This document shows positions 1 through 7,909 of a DNA stretch of 64,000 nt, piece after piece. The DNA comes from Paraburkholderia dinghuensis (GTDB lineage: Bacteria; Pseudomonadota; Gammaproteobacteria; Burkholderiales; Burkholderiaceae). Where the stretch lies: positions 415-64,414 of the forward strand of contig NZ_RQIS01000013.1 of assembly GCF_003837865.1 (NCBI RefSeq), in the 5' to 3' direction. The first letter of the stretch is position 1. Every line of letters starts with the position of its first letter. The notes beneath the pieces were generated by a model, which saw only the letters and a program-made list of their open reading frames with translations, was not told where the DNA came from and ran no database searches. The position numbers and the translations under genes were made by a program.

Positions 1-419
1 TTGGGCCACGCGCTCGACGATGACCAGTGACTGGCATTGCAGGCCTTGCTGGCAGCGGTATGGAGGCGCAAACCGGGACCGGGCGTGATGGTGCATTCGG
101 ACCAGGGCAGCCAGTTCACCAGTGACGACTGGCAGTCGTTCCTGAAGGCCCACCACATGGTGCCGAGCATGAGTCGTCGCGGTAACTGTCACGATAATGC
201 CGTGGCGGAAAGCTTCTTCAGTGCGTTGAAGAAAGAGCGGATCAAGCGACGTATCTACCCGAACCGGGCAATGGCTACATCGGATGTGTTCGATTACATC
301 GAGATGTTCTACAACCCGATTCGCCGACATGGCTCCGCCGGCGATCTCTCGCCTGTAGAGTTTGAACGGCGCTACGCGCTAAACGGCTCGTGAGTGTCTA
401 TGAAACTCTGGCCGGTCCA
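1..419 (+). mobile_element. IS3-family insertion sequence, right part only
   Basis: The window opens inside an IS3-family element. The transposase reading frame ends at 393, and the element probably ends near 419, where the sequence reads GGCCGGTCCA. Reversed, this gives TGGACC, which is plausible for an IS terminus. The left end lies outside the window, so terminal repeats and the target duplication cannot be checked. Confidence 0.65.
2..393 (+). pseudogene. IS3-family transposase OrfB, C-terminal part, frameshifted
   Basis: This is the C-terminal half of the DDE integrase domain of an IS3-family OrfB. Visible hallmarks are HSDQGSQFTS, which carries the second catalytic Asp, and NCHDNAVAESFFSALKKE, which carries the catalytic Glu. 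The IS3-typical tail FYNPIRRHGSAGDLSPVEFERRY follows. Just upstream the frame is broken: from position 2 the DNA reads W-A-T-R-S-T-M-T-S-D, then must shift frame near 31 to continue L-A-L-Q-A-L-L. The simplest cause is loss of one C. The transposase is therefore probably inactive. The N-terminal part and any OrfA are outside the window. Confidence 0.75.
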
Positions 420-525
420 AGGCCGTTCGCGCTGCGGTGGGTTCACGCCGGACGCGCTGTCGCCTTTCTGGTCCAGCGCGCCGGCAAGCACGCCGATCAT
501 CGACAGTGGTGACGATGCAGCGATA

Positions 526-842
526 TCACCCCTGCACGGGACATAACGTCCAGGCGATTTTTCCCCGACCCTTCGCAGCACGCGCGGATGTCTGCTCATA
601 GAGGGGCACGACGTGCGATTCGAGCATCGCGATGGCTTGGGTCGCCAGGCGTGAGGGAGGATGCGCGCGGCGCGTGTATAGCACCAGCCGGCTTTGAAGG
701 GTTGTCTTCGTCACGCGGATTGCGCGAAAGCTGCGCTTTAATGCATCGCTTTGCATCGCGTTCAATGTCCGCATTGCATAACCGACGCCTACCGCAACGA
801 GGTCAAGAATCGACGTGACGATATCTATCTCGATTTCGGCCC
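526..842 (-). pseudogene. LysR-family regulator, C-terminal remnant
   Basis: About 100 codons read as the end of a LysR effector-binding domain, including ILDLVAVGVGYAMRTLNAM, then SRLVLYTRRAHPPSRLATQA and a tail ending VVPLYEQ. There is no helix-turn-helix part. Upstream the reading frame runs directly into the out-of-frame end of the acyl-CoA dehydrogenase gene, so roughly the first two thirds of the gene have been removed by a deletion with its edge near 843-857. The family call comes from the recognisable C-terminal pattern only. It is not expected to be functional. Confidence 0.55.
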
Positions 843-856
843 TGGGGACATCCCGC

Positions 857-1864
857 TCACTCGCCCGCCGTCGCTTCCTCGTCGAGCGTGTCGAAAATTC
901 CGATAACCCCCGCGGCAACATGGCTCCAGTTATCGATGACATGCGTGCCGACCACGTCGTCCCAGTATGCCTCCGATCCATAGTGAAGACGTTGCGCGTG
1001 CAACCGTCGTGTATAGAGCTGGAGATCGAACTCGGCCGTAATGCCCATCGCACCTGCGAGCGCGTGCGCGCCGTTCGCCACGTGCGGCGCCGAGCGGCTC
1101 GCGCGCGCCTTTGCGATCGCAGCCGCAATGCGCTGCACCGAGGTGCGATGCCCCTTGCACCCCAATTGCATCGCGACGCGCGTGGCGGCCACGTGCTCGG
1201 CCATCACGCTCAATTGCTGCTGCACGGCCTGGAACTTGCCAAGCGAACGGCCGAACTGCTGACGGTCGTTCACGTAGCCGAGCGTCATATCGAACACGCG
1301 CTGCATCGCACCCGACATCGTTACCGCAGTGGCGAGCGCGCCCAGTTCCGTCACGCCGCGCACCGTTGCGGGCAGCGCGCGCGCCGCACGCGCGGGATAC
1401 GTGAGCGTGGCGTCCAGGCTGTCACCGTGGCCGTTCACCTCGGCGTCGTCGAGCGAGACGAAGCTCGCACCATCGTCGGTTTCGACGATCACCGCTTCGG
1501 CGACCAGACCGTATGGCACGAATGCCGTGCCGTGCCGCGAGGCATTGGCGAACGTTATCGGCCCGCGCGGCGCTTCGATATCGGCGCGCGCGAGCAACTC
1601 GCGCGCGATCATGGTGTGCGCGGCCGGCAGCGGCAGCGCGTGCGCGCCAAACGCGAACAGCGCACCCACCGTGGCGGCGAGGCGCAAGCCCGAGCCGCCT
1701 TTTTCCTCGGGCACGAGCGCGTCGAGAAAGCCGAGGGCATCGAGCTGGTCCCAGAGTTCGCGGCCAGCATCGCGGTCCTGCGCCGCCTCGACGGCGCGCA
1801 CGACCTGCGGCGTGCAGCATTGTGCGAGCACTGTCTGTACCGAGTCGGTCAGCATGTCATCCAT
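857..1864 (-). CDS. Acyl-CoA dehydrogenase, small/partner subunit
   Basis: A 335-residue acyl-CoA dehydrogenase-family protein, which would oxidise an acyl-CoA at the alpha-beta bond with FAD. Family signs are DQLDALGFLDALVPEEKGG near the N terminus, GYVNDRQQFGRSLGKFQAVQ in the C-terminal helical domain, and HALAGAMGITAEFDLQLYTR. It is shorter than usual and lacks the GGT-x-EI nucleotide-binding end found in its neighbour, which suggests the non-catalytic half of a heteromeric enzyme. The ATG at 1864 is chosen because GGAGGA lies just upstream; a longer start at 1879 would bury this site in the coding region. It follows the second dehydrogenase by 27 bp, so the two are probably co-transcribed. 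The substrate is unknown. Confidence 0.85.
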   Translation of the reverse strand: MDDMLTDSVQTVLAQCCTPQVVRAVEAAQDRDAGRELWDQLDALGFLDALVPEEKGGSGLRLAATVGALFAFGAHALPLPAAHTMIARELLARADIEAPRGPITFANASRHGTAFVPYGLVAEAVIVETDDGASFVSLDDAEVNGHGDSLDATLTYPARAARALPATVRGVTELGALATAVTMSGAMQRVFDMTLGYVNDRQQFGRSLGKFQAVQQQLSVMAEHVAATRVAMQLGCKGHRTSVQRIAAAIAKARASRSAPHVANGAHALAGAMGITAEFDLQLYTRRLHAQRLHYGSEAYWDDVVGTHVIDNWSHVAAGVIGIFDTLDEEATAGE

Positions 1865-1891
1865 GGTGTTCTCCTCCATGTTCTTGTCCCT

Positions 1892-3058
1892 TTAGCGCAG
1901 CCCGAGGCCGCGCGCGATCATGCCGCGCAAAATCTCGCGCGTGCCGCCTCGCAGTGAGTACGACGGCGCGATCTTCGTCACGTAGTCGAGCGTATCGGCC
2001 AGTTCGCGCGGCACGCTTTGCTGGGGATGCGCGCCGAGCGCATCGCCGATGAGCGTCGGCACGCTCTGCTCGAAGCTCGTGCCGAGGTCCTTCACGAGCG
2101 CGGCCTGTGTGGCGGGGCTAGCACCATCGGCAAGCTGACCCGTGACCGCGACCGACATCGCACGCAGCGTCGCCAGCTCGGTCACGAATGCGCCGAGCAT
2201 GCGGCGTTCGCTTTCGCCCACCTGCGTTTGCGCCGTGTGGGCGGCATCGCGCAGCGTGCGCGCCCACTCTTCCAGCAGCACGATGCTCGAATAGATGCGC
2301 TCCGGCCCGCTGCGCTCGAACGCCAGCTCGGCGGTCACTTGCTCCCAGCCCGCACCTTCGGAGCCGATCAGCGCGTCGGCAGGCAGTTCGGTATCGTCGA
2401 ACGTGACTTCAGAGAAGTGCGCGTCTCCAGTGAGGTCGTGGATCGGCGCAATATGCACGCCGGGCAGCGAGAGGTCGACGATCAGTTGTGAAAGCCCGCG
2501 ATGCCGGTCCTCTGGTACGCCCGAGGTGCGTACGAGTGCGATCATGTAGTGCGAGTGCGGCGCGTTGGTCGTCCAGATCTTGCGACCCGAGAGGCGCCAG
2601 CCGGTAGCCGTGCGCTCAGCGCGCGTGCGCACGCTCGCGAGGTCGGAGCCCGCGTTCGGCTCGCTCATGCCAATGCAGAAGAACGCGTCGGCCTTGCAGA
2701 TGCGCGGCAGGTAGAAGGCTTTCTGTTCGGGCGTGCCGTAGCGCGCTATGAGCGGGCCGCTCTGGCGGTCGGCGATCCAGTGCGCCGAGACGGGCGCGCC
2801 AGCTGCGAGCAGTTCCTCCACAAGCACGAAACGCGCGAACGGGCTGCGTCCGCCCCCGCCGTATTCGCGCGGCAGCGTGAGGCCCAGCCAGCCGCGCGCG
2901 GCGAGCTGCCGGCTGAAGCCGGCGTCGAAGCCGAGCCATGAGCGTGCTCGCACAGCGGGTGGCACGCCCTGAAGGGCCTCGGCGAGGAAGGCGCGCACGG
3001 GAGCGCGCAGGGCCTCGTCCTCGGGGGGAATCGTTCTGAAGGTGAAGGGATCGGTCAT
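1892..3058 (-). CDS. Acyl-CoA dehydrogenase, catalytic subunit
   Basis: A 388-residue acyl-CoA dehydrogenase with the usual three-part layout: N-terminal helices with the GWLGLTLPREYGG signature, a middle beta domain with CIGMSEPNAGSDLASVRT and GRKIWTTNA for FAD and acyl-CoA binding, and a C-terminal helical domain ending in SLRGGTREILRGMIARGLG. The GGT-x-EI ending is common in dehydrogenases that work as paired subunits. The small partner gene follows 27 bp downstream, so an alpha-beta complex is likely. The MaoC-fold gene lies upstream on the same strand. The exact substrate cannot be read from the sequence; a branched or cyclic acyl-CoA is one possibility. Confidence 0.88.
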   Translation of the reverse strand: MTDPFTFRTIPPEDEALRAPVRAFLAEALQGVPPAVRARSWLGFDAGFSRQLAARGWLGLTLPREYGGGGRSPFARFVLVEELLAAGAPVSAHWIADRQSGPLIARYGTPEQKAFYLPRICKADAFFCIGMSEPNAGSDLASVRTRAERTATGWRLSGRKIWTTNAPHSHYMIALVRTSGVPEDRHRGLSQLIVDLSLPGVHIAPIHDLTGDAHFSEVTFDDTELPADALIGSEGAGWEQVTAELAFERSGPERIYSSIVLLEEWARTLRDAAHTAQTQVGESERRMLGAFVTELATLRAMSVAVTGQLADGASPATQAALVKDLGTSFEQSVPTLIGDALGAHPQQSVPRELADTLDYVTKIAPSYSLRGGTREILRGMIARGLGLR

Positions 3059-3115
3059 GGCGTGCTGCTCAAAATTGAGTTCCAGGCAATACGAAGTAAC
3101 CGGGTGCGCACGTGC

Positions 3116-3586
3116 TCATTCGGGGCAGCCCGCGAGCATGCGCTTGACCGTGTACGAGAGCACGAGCTCGTCGCGCTGATTGAGCACTTCCACGCGGCTC
3201 GTCACGACGGCGCGATTGTGTTTGGAGGTGGGTTTCACGTCCTCGACTTCCACCACACCGTAGATCGTGTCGTTGACCAGCACCGGCGCGTGCGCCTTCA
3301 TTGAGAACTCGAGCATCGCGAGCCCCGTGCCTTGCACCATGGTCTGAAACAGCAGGCCTTCGATCAGCCCGCTCGTGAGCGCGCCAGGGACTGGGCGGCC
3401 GCTCATGGCGCCGTGCTCGAAATGCGCGTCGATGAAGATCGCCTCCAGCATGCCGGTGGCCGAGATGAAATTCACGAGATCGGTTTCCGTGACCGTGCGC
3501 CGAAACGTGCGAAAGCGTTGACCCGCATTCAACTCTTGCCAGTAGAAGCCGCGTCCGAGCAGTTGGGTGTCGTCATGTGTCGTCAT
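3116..3586 (-). CDS. MaoC-fold (hot-dog) protein, atypical active site
   Basis: A 156-residue single hot-dog domain protein of the MaoC dehydratase superfamily. Recognisable parts are ITV-like TVTETDLVNFISATG, the PGALTSGLIEGL stretch and ALEFSMKAHAPVLVNDTI, followed by the EVEDVKPTSKHNR strand. In true R-specific enoyl-CoA hydratases the loop after TG carries Asp and His (D-x-N-P-x-H). Here that loop reads TGMLEAIFID, with neither residue, so hydratase activity is doubtful and a binding or thioesterase role is possible. The ATG at 3586 is preceded by GGAGGAAG. It is the first gene of the minus-strand operon with the two dehydrogenases. Confidence 0.75.
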   Translation of the reverse strand: MTTHDDTQLLGRGFYWQELNAGQRFRTFRRTVTETDLVNFISATGMLEAIFIDAHFEHGAMSGRPVPGALTSGLIEGLLFQTMVQGTGLAMLEFSMKAHAPVLVNDTIYGVVEVEDVKPTSKHNRAVVTSRVEVLNQRDELVLSYTVKRMLAGCPE

Positions 3587-3636
3587 GCCTGTCTTCCTCC
3601 CGATGATGGATGGCGCGCTGCGCCGATGTCGTGCTC

Positions 3637-3686
3637 CGATTCTAGAATCGAGTTCCGATATCCGCAACACGATTCCGATATCGGAA
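3637..3686. promoter_or_regulatory. Palindromic operator cluster between divergent operons
   Basis: Three palindromes lie in the divergent intergenic region. CGATTCTAGAATCG at 3637-3650 is a perfect 14-bp palindrome. TTCCGATATCGGAA at 3673-3686 is another. A degenerate copy of the latter, TTCCGATATCCGCA, starts at 3653, exactly 20 bp (two helical turns) earlier. Such paired palindromes fit IclR-type operators, and an IclR regulator is encoded at 6746-7582. The link to that regulator is inferred from position. Confidence 0.55.
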
Positions 3687-3896
3687 CATGATTTGAATCC
3701 ATGGAGTCGCCGATAATCCATTGTTTACAAACGGAAAAATGCGAAAACATCGGCCCTGAAAGGGTATACGCCAGGCGTATAGTTCGTTCCGAATTCAGAA
3801 TCCGGTGCTACATTCAGAACCAGTCCGGCACTGCCGGCACACTAGCCCGACCGATTCGAGTAGACCTGAAACACGGGAACAAAGGAGACAAGCTGG

Positions 3897-5204
3897 ATGA
3901 ACGCCAATCCCGAGATCGCGCACGCAGGCGCGTCCGCCGAAGCGGTGCCGCGACGCACGGCCAGCGTCATATTTGCCGGTAGCGTCGGCAACGTGGTGGA
4001 GTGGTTCGACTGGTCTGTATATACAACCTTTGCGATCTACTTCGGCAAGCAGTTCTTCCCCGCCGACAACGACACGGCTTCGCTGCTCGCCACCTTCGCT
4101 GTGTTCGCGGTGGGCTTCTTCATGCGGCCGCTGGGCGGTTGGGTGATCGGCGGTTTTTCCGACCGCTTCGGGCGGCGCGCGGCGCTCACGCTCACGATCA
4201 TGATGATGGCGGGCTCCTCGCTGTTGATCTCGGTGCTGCCCACCTACGCCACGATCGGCGTACTCGCGCCGGTGCTCATGACGGTGCTGCGCATGGTGCA
4301 GGGTCTTTCGGTGGGCGGCGAGTACGGCGCGGCCACCACGTTTCTCACGGAGTCCGCGCCCGCGAAGCGGCGCGGCCTGTACGGCAGCTTCCTGTTTTTC
4401 AGCATCGCTGCAGGCCTGCTGCTTGCCTCGGCGCTCGCGAGCGTGATGACGAATGTCATGCCGAAGGAAGCGCTCGTGGCTTGGGGCTGGCGCATTCCGT
4501 TCTTTATTGGCGGCTGCGGCTCGCTTGCGGGCTTCTGGATGCGCCGCAACGTGGGCGAGTCGCACGCGTTCGAGCAGTTGCGCCGCTCGGGCCGCATCCA
4601 GCGTCGCTCGCTGTGGTGGACATGGTCGCACCATCGCACCGCCGTCATGCGCCTCGTGGGCATCAGCGTGCTGGGGGCGTTCAGCTTCTATCTGTTCATC
4701 AGCTTCATGCCGATCTACGCGATCCGTCACGCGGGCGCGACGCCGGCGGACGCATTCCTCGCCAGTACCCTGAGCATCGCCATCTTCATGCTCGCGCAAC
4801 CGTTTTTCGGTGCGTTGTCGGATCGCTTCGGGCGGCGTCCGCAGTTGATGGTGTTCGCGGCGGCCTACCTCGTGGGGCTCTATCCGGTGGTGCGCTCGAT
4901 CGGCCCGGGTATTCCGTCGATGCTGCTGGTCGAATTATTCGGATTGCTGACCTATGGCCTCTATTCGGCAATCGCGCCCGCGGTCATGGCGGAGCTGTTC
5001 TCGACGGAGGTGCGTGGCATCGGCATCGGCGCGGCTTACAACCTCGTGGTCGCGTTGCTGGGCGGCACGACGCCTTATCTCATGACGTGGCTGCAGTCGC
5101 AGCAGCGCGAAGGCTGGTTCCTCGTCTACGTGTGCGCCAGCGCGGCTGTCAGCCTCTTCGCTTACTGGCGCATGCCCGAGACGCGCGGCAAACCGCTCGA
5201 ATGA
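3897..5204 (+). CDS. MFS transporter, metabolite:H+ symporter (MHS) type
   Basis: A 435-residue inner-membrane transporter with twelve predicted membrane segments. The MHS-subfamily signature GNVVEWFDW is at residues 31-39, and the cytoplasmic loop motif GGFSDRFGRR at 85-94, with a second copy, GALSDRFGRRPQ, in the C-terminal half. MHS members import organic acids such as citrate, ketoglutarate or shikimate by proton symport. AAAGGAGA precedes the ATG. The gene is divergent from the dehydrogenase operon and is followed 61 bp later by the CoA-transferase gene, so it probably imports the acid that this locus activates. Confidence 0.85.
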   Translation: MNANPEIAHAGASAEAVPRRTASVIFAGSVGNVVEWFDWSVYTTFAIYFGKQFFPADNDTASLLATFAVFAVGFFMRPLGGWVIGGFSDRFGRRAALTLTIMMMAGSSLLISVLPTYATIGVLAPVLMTVLRMVQGLSVGGEYGAATTFLTESAPAKRRGLYGSFLFFSIAAGLLLASALASVMTNVMPKEALVAWGWRIPFFIGGCGSLAGFWMRRNVGESHAFEQLRRSGRIQRRSLWWTWSHHRTAVMRLVGISVLGAFSFYLFISFMPIYAIRHAGATPADAFLASTLSIAIFMLAQPFFGALSDRFGRRPQLMVFAAAYLVGLYPVVRSIGPGIPSMLLVELFGLLTYGLYSAIAPAVMAELFSTEVRGIGIGAAYNLVVALLGGTTPYLMTWLQSQQREGWFLVYVCASAAVSLFAYWRMPETRGKPLE

Positions 5205-5265
5205 GCGGCGCGAATGCGCAAGTACTGAACGTGTAGTCCCGCAATCCAGGCAAAGGTCATTTCAC

Positions 5266-6648
5266 ATGCAGCAGCATACGCGACATCCATCGGCATCACC
5301 GTCAACGCAAACGCAGGCACCGGATCCAGCCCAACGGGCACGGCAAGCAGGCGGCCAGCGCCGCCGCCCGCTCGAAGGCATTCGGGTGCTCGATCTTTCG
5401 CGCGTGCTGGCCGGGCCGTGGTGCACGCAGAATCTCGCGGATCTCGGCGCGCAGGTGATCAAGATCGAACGGGCGGGCAGCGGCGACGAAACGCGCGCGT
5501 GGGGCCCGCCGTACCTGCGCGACGAAAACGGCCGCGACACGGTGGAGAGCGCCTATTACCAGTGCGCGAACCGCGGCAAGCTCTCGATGGCGGTCGACAT
5601 CGCCGCGCCCGAAGGCGCCGCGCTGATTCGCGAGCTCGCGAGCCAGTGCGACGTGCTGGTGGAGAACTTCAAGGTGGGCGGGCTCAAGAAGTACGGGCTC
5701 GACTATGAAAGCCTTTCGGCAGCTAACCCCGCGCTCATCTACTGCTCGGTGACAGGCTTCGGGCAAACCGGGCCGCTCGCGCGCCGCGCCGGCTACGACT
5801 TCCTCATTCAGGGCATGGGCGGCCTCATGAGCATCACGGGCGAACCCGACGGGGAACCCGGCGGCGGCCCGGAGAAAGTGGGCGTGGCAGTCACGGATCT
5901 CATGGCCGGCATGTACGCGACAACGGGCGTGCTCGCCGCCGTGATCGAACGCGAGCGCAGCGGCCTCGGCCAGCATATCGATATCGCGCTGCTCGACTGC
6001 CAGCTGGCGATGCTCGCGAATCAGTCGATGAACTACCTGTGCACTGGCGAGGCGCCTCGACGGCTCGGCAACGCGCATCCCAACGTCGTGCCGTACCAGA
6101 CCTTCGCAGCCAGCGACGGGCATCTGATTCTCGCGTGCGGCAATGACAGCCAGTTCCGCTCGCTGTGCGGTGCGATGGGGCTCGACGAACTGGTGGCGGA
6201 TCCGCGCTTCGCCACCAACAGTGCGCGCAGCGTGAATCGCGCGCTGTTGCTGCCAGTGCTCGAAGAGGCGTTCCGCATGCGCACGCGCGACGCGTGGATC
6301 ACCGCGCTCGAAGCCTGCGGCGTACCGTGCGGACCGATCAACGACGTGGCGCAGGCGTTCGGCTCGGAGCAGGCGCGCGCGCGCGAAGCGGTACGCCACA
6401 TCGCGCATCCGCTGGCTGGTACGTCACCGAGCGTGGCGAGCCCGCTGCGGCTTTCGGCGACCCCCGTCGAATACGATATTCCGCCGCCGCTGCTCGGCGA
6501 GCACACGCGCACGCTGCTCGACGACCTGCTCGGTCTCGACGCCGCACGCATCGACGCGCTGTGCGCGAGCGGGGCGGTAGGCGCGAACGCGGTCGTGCGT
6601 GCGCGCGGCGAGCGCGAGGCAGATGCGGGGGACAAGGCGGCCGCTTGA
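5266..6648 (+). CDS. CaiB/BaiF family (class III) CoA-transferase
   Basis: A 460-residue class III CoA-transferase, which moves CoA from a donor thioester to a free carboxylic acid. The family core starts at about residue 35 with PLEGIRVLDLSRVLAGPW. The catalytic Asp is expected at 211 in AVTDLMAGMYA. Other conserved stretches are VLVENFKVGGLKKYGLDY, GYDFLIQGMGGLMSITGEP and CGVPCGPINDV. The first 35 residues are a polar low-complexity extension. A weak AAAGG site precedes the ATG. With the transporter upstream and the dehydrogenases across the divergent promoter, it is the likely activation step. Its acid substrate is not identifiable from the sequence. Confidence 0.88.
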   Translation: MQQHTRHPSASPSTQTQAPDPAQRARQAGGQRRRPLEGIRVLDLSRVLAGPWCTQNLADLGAQVIKIERAGSGDETRAWGPPYLRDENGRDTVESAYYQCANRGKLSMAVDIAAPEGAALIRELASQCDVLVENFKVGGLKKYGLDYESLSAANPALIYCSVTGFGQTGPLARRAGYDFLIQGMGGLMSITGEPDGEPGGGPEKVGVAVTDLMAGMYATTGVLAAVIERERSGLGQHIDIALLDCQLAMLANQSMNYLCTGEAPRRLGNAHPNVVPYQTFAASDGHLILACGNDSQFRSLCGAMGLDELVADPRFATNSARSVNRALLLPVLEEAFRMRTRDAWITALEACGVPCGPINDVAQAFGSEQARAREAVRHIAHPLAGTSPSVASPLRLSATPVEYDIPPPLLGEHTRTLLDDLLGLDAARIDALCASGAVGANAVVRARGEREADAGDKAAA

Positions 6649-6688
6649 AGGAACCCCGGCCGCTGGTGGCGTGGTCGGTTTGCACGCA

Positions 6689-6715
6689 TTTCGAGGGCAG
6701 GACGACATGTATAAT
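6689..6715 (+). promoter_or_regulatory. Candidate sigma-70 promoter for the IclR gene
   Basis: A perfect TATAAT at 6710-6715 follows a weak -35-like TTTCGA at 6689-6694 with a 15-bp spacer. If real, it puts the transcript start just before 6746 and favours that ATG over the earlier one at 6707. The -35 match and spacing are poor, so this is tentative. Confidence 0.35.
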
Positions 6716-6745
6716 TTTCCGCACCGTTCAACCGTCAATCGATCC

Positions 6746-7582
6746 ATGCCGCGCCACTCCGAAGACCGTGAGCCACGCACCGACGCCGCCGCTGCGTCGC
6801 CCGGCCCGCGGGCCACTACGCGCATCGTGCAGGTGCTGCGCATCCTCGCCGACCACCCGCAAGGCGCCACGCTCACCGAGCTCGCGGACCTGAGCGCGAC
6901 CCCGAAAACGAGTCTGCTCGCGCTGCTGCGTGCGCTCACGCACGCGCACTACCTCGCGCATGACGGCAGCAAGTACGTGCTCGGCGTGGAGGCCTTCAAG
7001 CTCGGTGCGGCTATCGTTGCGCAGCGGCGCTTTCCCGAGATTGCGCGGCCGGTGATGGAGCGGCTCGCGCTGGAGGCTGGCGAGACGATCCTGATCGGCC
7101 AGCTCGCGAGTGACCGGCCCTCCATGGTCTACGTGATGTCGGCTGAGAGCCGCAGCGCGATCCGCTTCATCGCGGGTATTGGCGAGCGGCGCGAACTGTT
7201 TTCGTCGTCGGGCGGCCGAGTGCTGCTTGCCGCGATGAGCGAAGCGCAGCAGGCCGAGTACTTCCGCACGGCCGAGCTGCGCGCCCACACGAGTGCCACG
7301 CGCACGCACAAGCGGGAACTCAAGGCCATCCTCAAGGAAGTGGCCGAGACAGGTGTCGCCGCCACGGTCGAACAAAGCTCGGCCGACGTGGTAGGTTTCG
7401 CCGCACCGATACGCGACGAGTCGGGTGCAGTCATCGCAGCGCTCGTAATGGGCACACCAGTGAGCCGCGGCGTGCCGGGTATGGAGCGCTTCAAGGCCCT
7501 GATCATGCGCGGCGCGGTGGAGGTGTCGGCATTGCTCGGCCACGCAGAGCCGAAGATCAACCTGATTCATGCGTCCGTGTAG
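6746..7582 (+). CDS. IclR-family transcriptional regulator
   Basis: The reading frame from 6746 gives 278 residues. An N-terminal winged helix-turn-helix (TTRIVQVLRILADHPQGATLTELADLSATPKTSLLALLRAL) is followed by an IclR effector-binding domain with RPVMERLALEAGETILIGQL, FSSSGGRVLLAAM, and the conserved closing part VGFAAPIRDESGAVIAALVMGTP. IclR proteins respond to aromatic or organic acids. The gene follows the CoA-transferase and probably controls this locus through the palindromes near 3637-3686. The ATG at 6746 is chosen over 6707 because a TATAAT box lies between them. No clear ribosome site is visible. Confidence 0.85.
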   Translation: MPRHSEDREPRTDAAAASPGPRATTRIVQVLRILADHPQGATLTELADLSATPKTSLLALLRALTHAHYLAHDGSKYVLGVEAFKLGAAIVAQRRFPEIARPVMERLALEAGETILIGQLASDRPSMVYVMSAESRSAIRFIAGIGERRELFSSSGGRVLLAAMSEAQQAEYFRTAELRAHTSATRTHKRELKAILKEVAETGVAATVEQSSADVVGFAAPIRDESGAVIAALVMGTPVSRGVPGMERFKALIMRGAVEVSALLGHAEPKINLIHASV

Positions 7583-7909
7583 GTCGCTTCACGACCGGAC
7601 ACGCCCTTCACATGCGAGTGAGCGTTGATGAACAGCGCTTGTAGACGACCACCCCGACAAGAATCACACTCCCCCGCCGACTTCAAGCCTCGGTGGGCTG
7701 CCAGTCGAGCTCTTTCGCATGCGAGGACTCGCGCCCGACATCGTCACGGGTTTCGACGACACCGGCTAGCCGTTACGCTGCGCAAAACCGGTCGAGTTAC
7801 TGGAGGGCGTTCGACGAAAAAGGCGGATTCCGACCGCTACGGCGTCCTCGCCGTCGGAGCGACGTTGCGTGTCCAACCATCCATACAGTCACAACGTGCC
7901 CGTGCGGTA
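7583..7909. other. Intergenic stretch, no supported gene
   Basis: About 330 bp between the IclR gene and the broken TraB gene. Short reading frames here are not conserved-looking. One plus-strand stretch near 7690-7768 ends like an enzyme tail (GLPVELFRMRGLAPDIV) but is too short to assign. Confidence 0.4.

Noticed and set aside
815..1957. A 380-codon plus-strand reading frame
   Set aside because: It mirrors the acyl-CoA dehydrogenase and has Arg/Ala-rich shadow composition.
3795..4799. A 334-codon minus-strand reading frame
   Set aside because: It lies fully over the MHS transporter in the opposite direction, is very Arg/His/Glu-rich with no family pattern, and reflects GC-rich codon bias.
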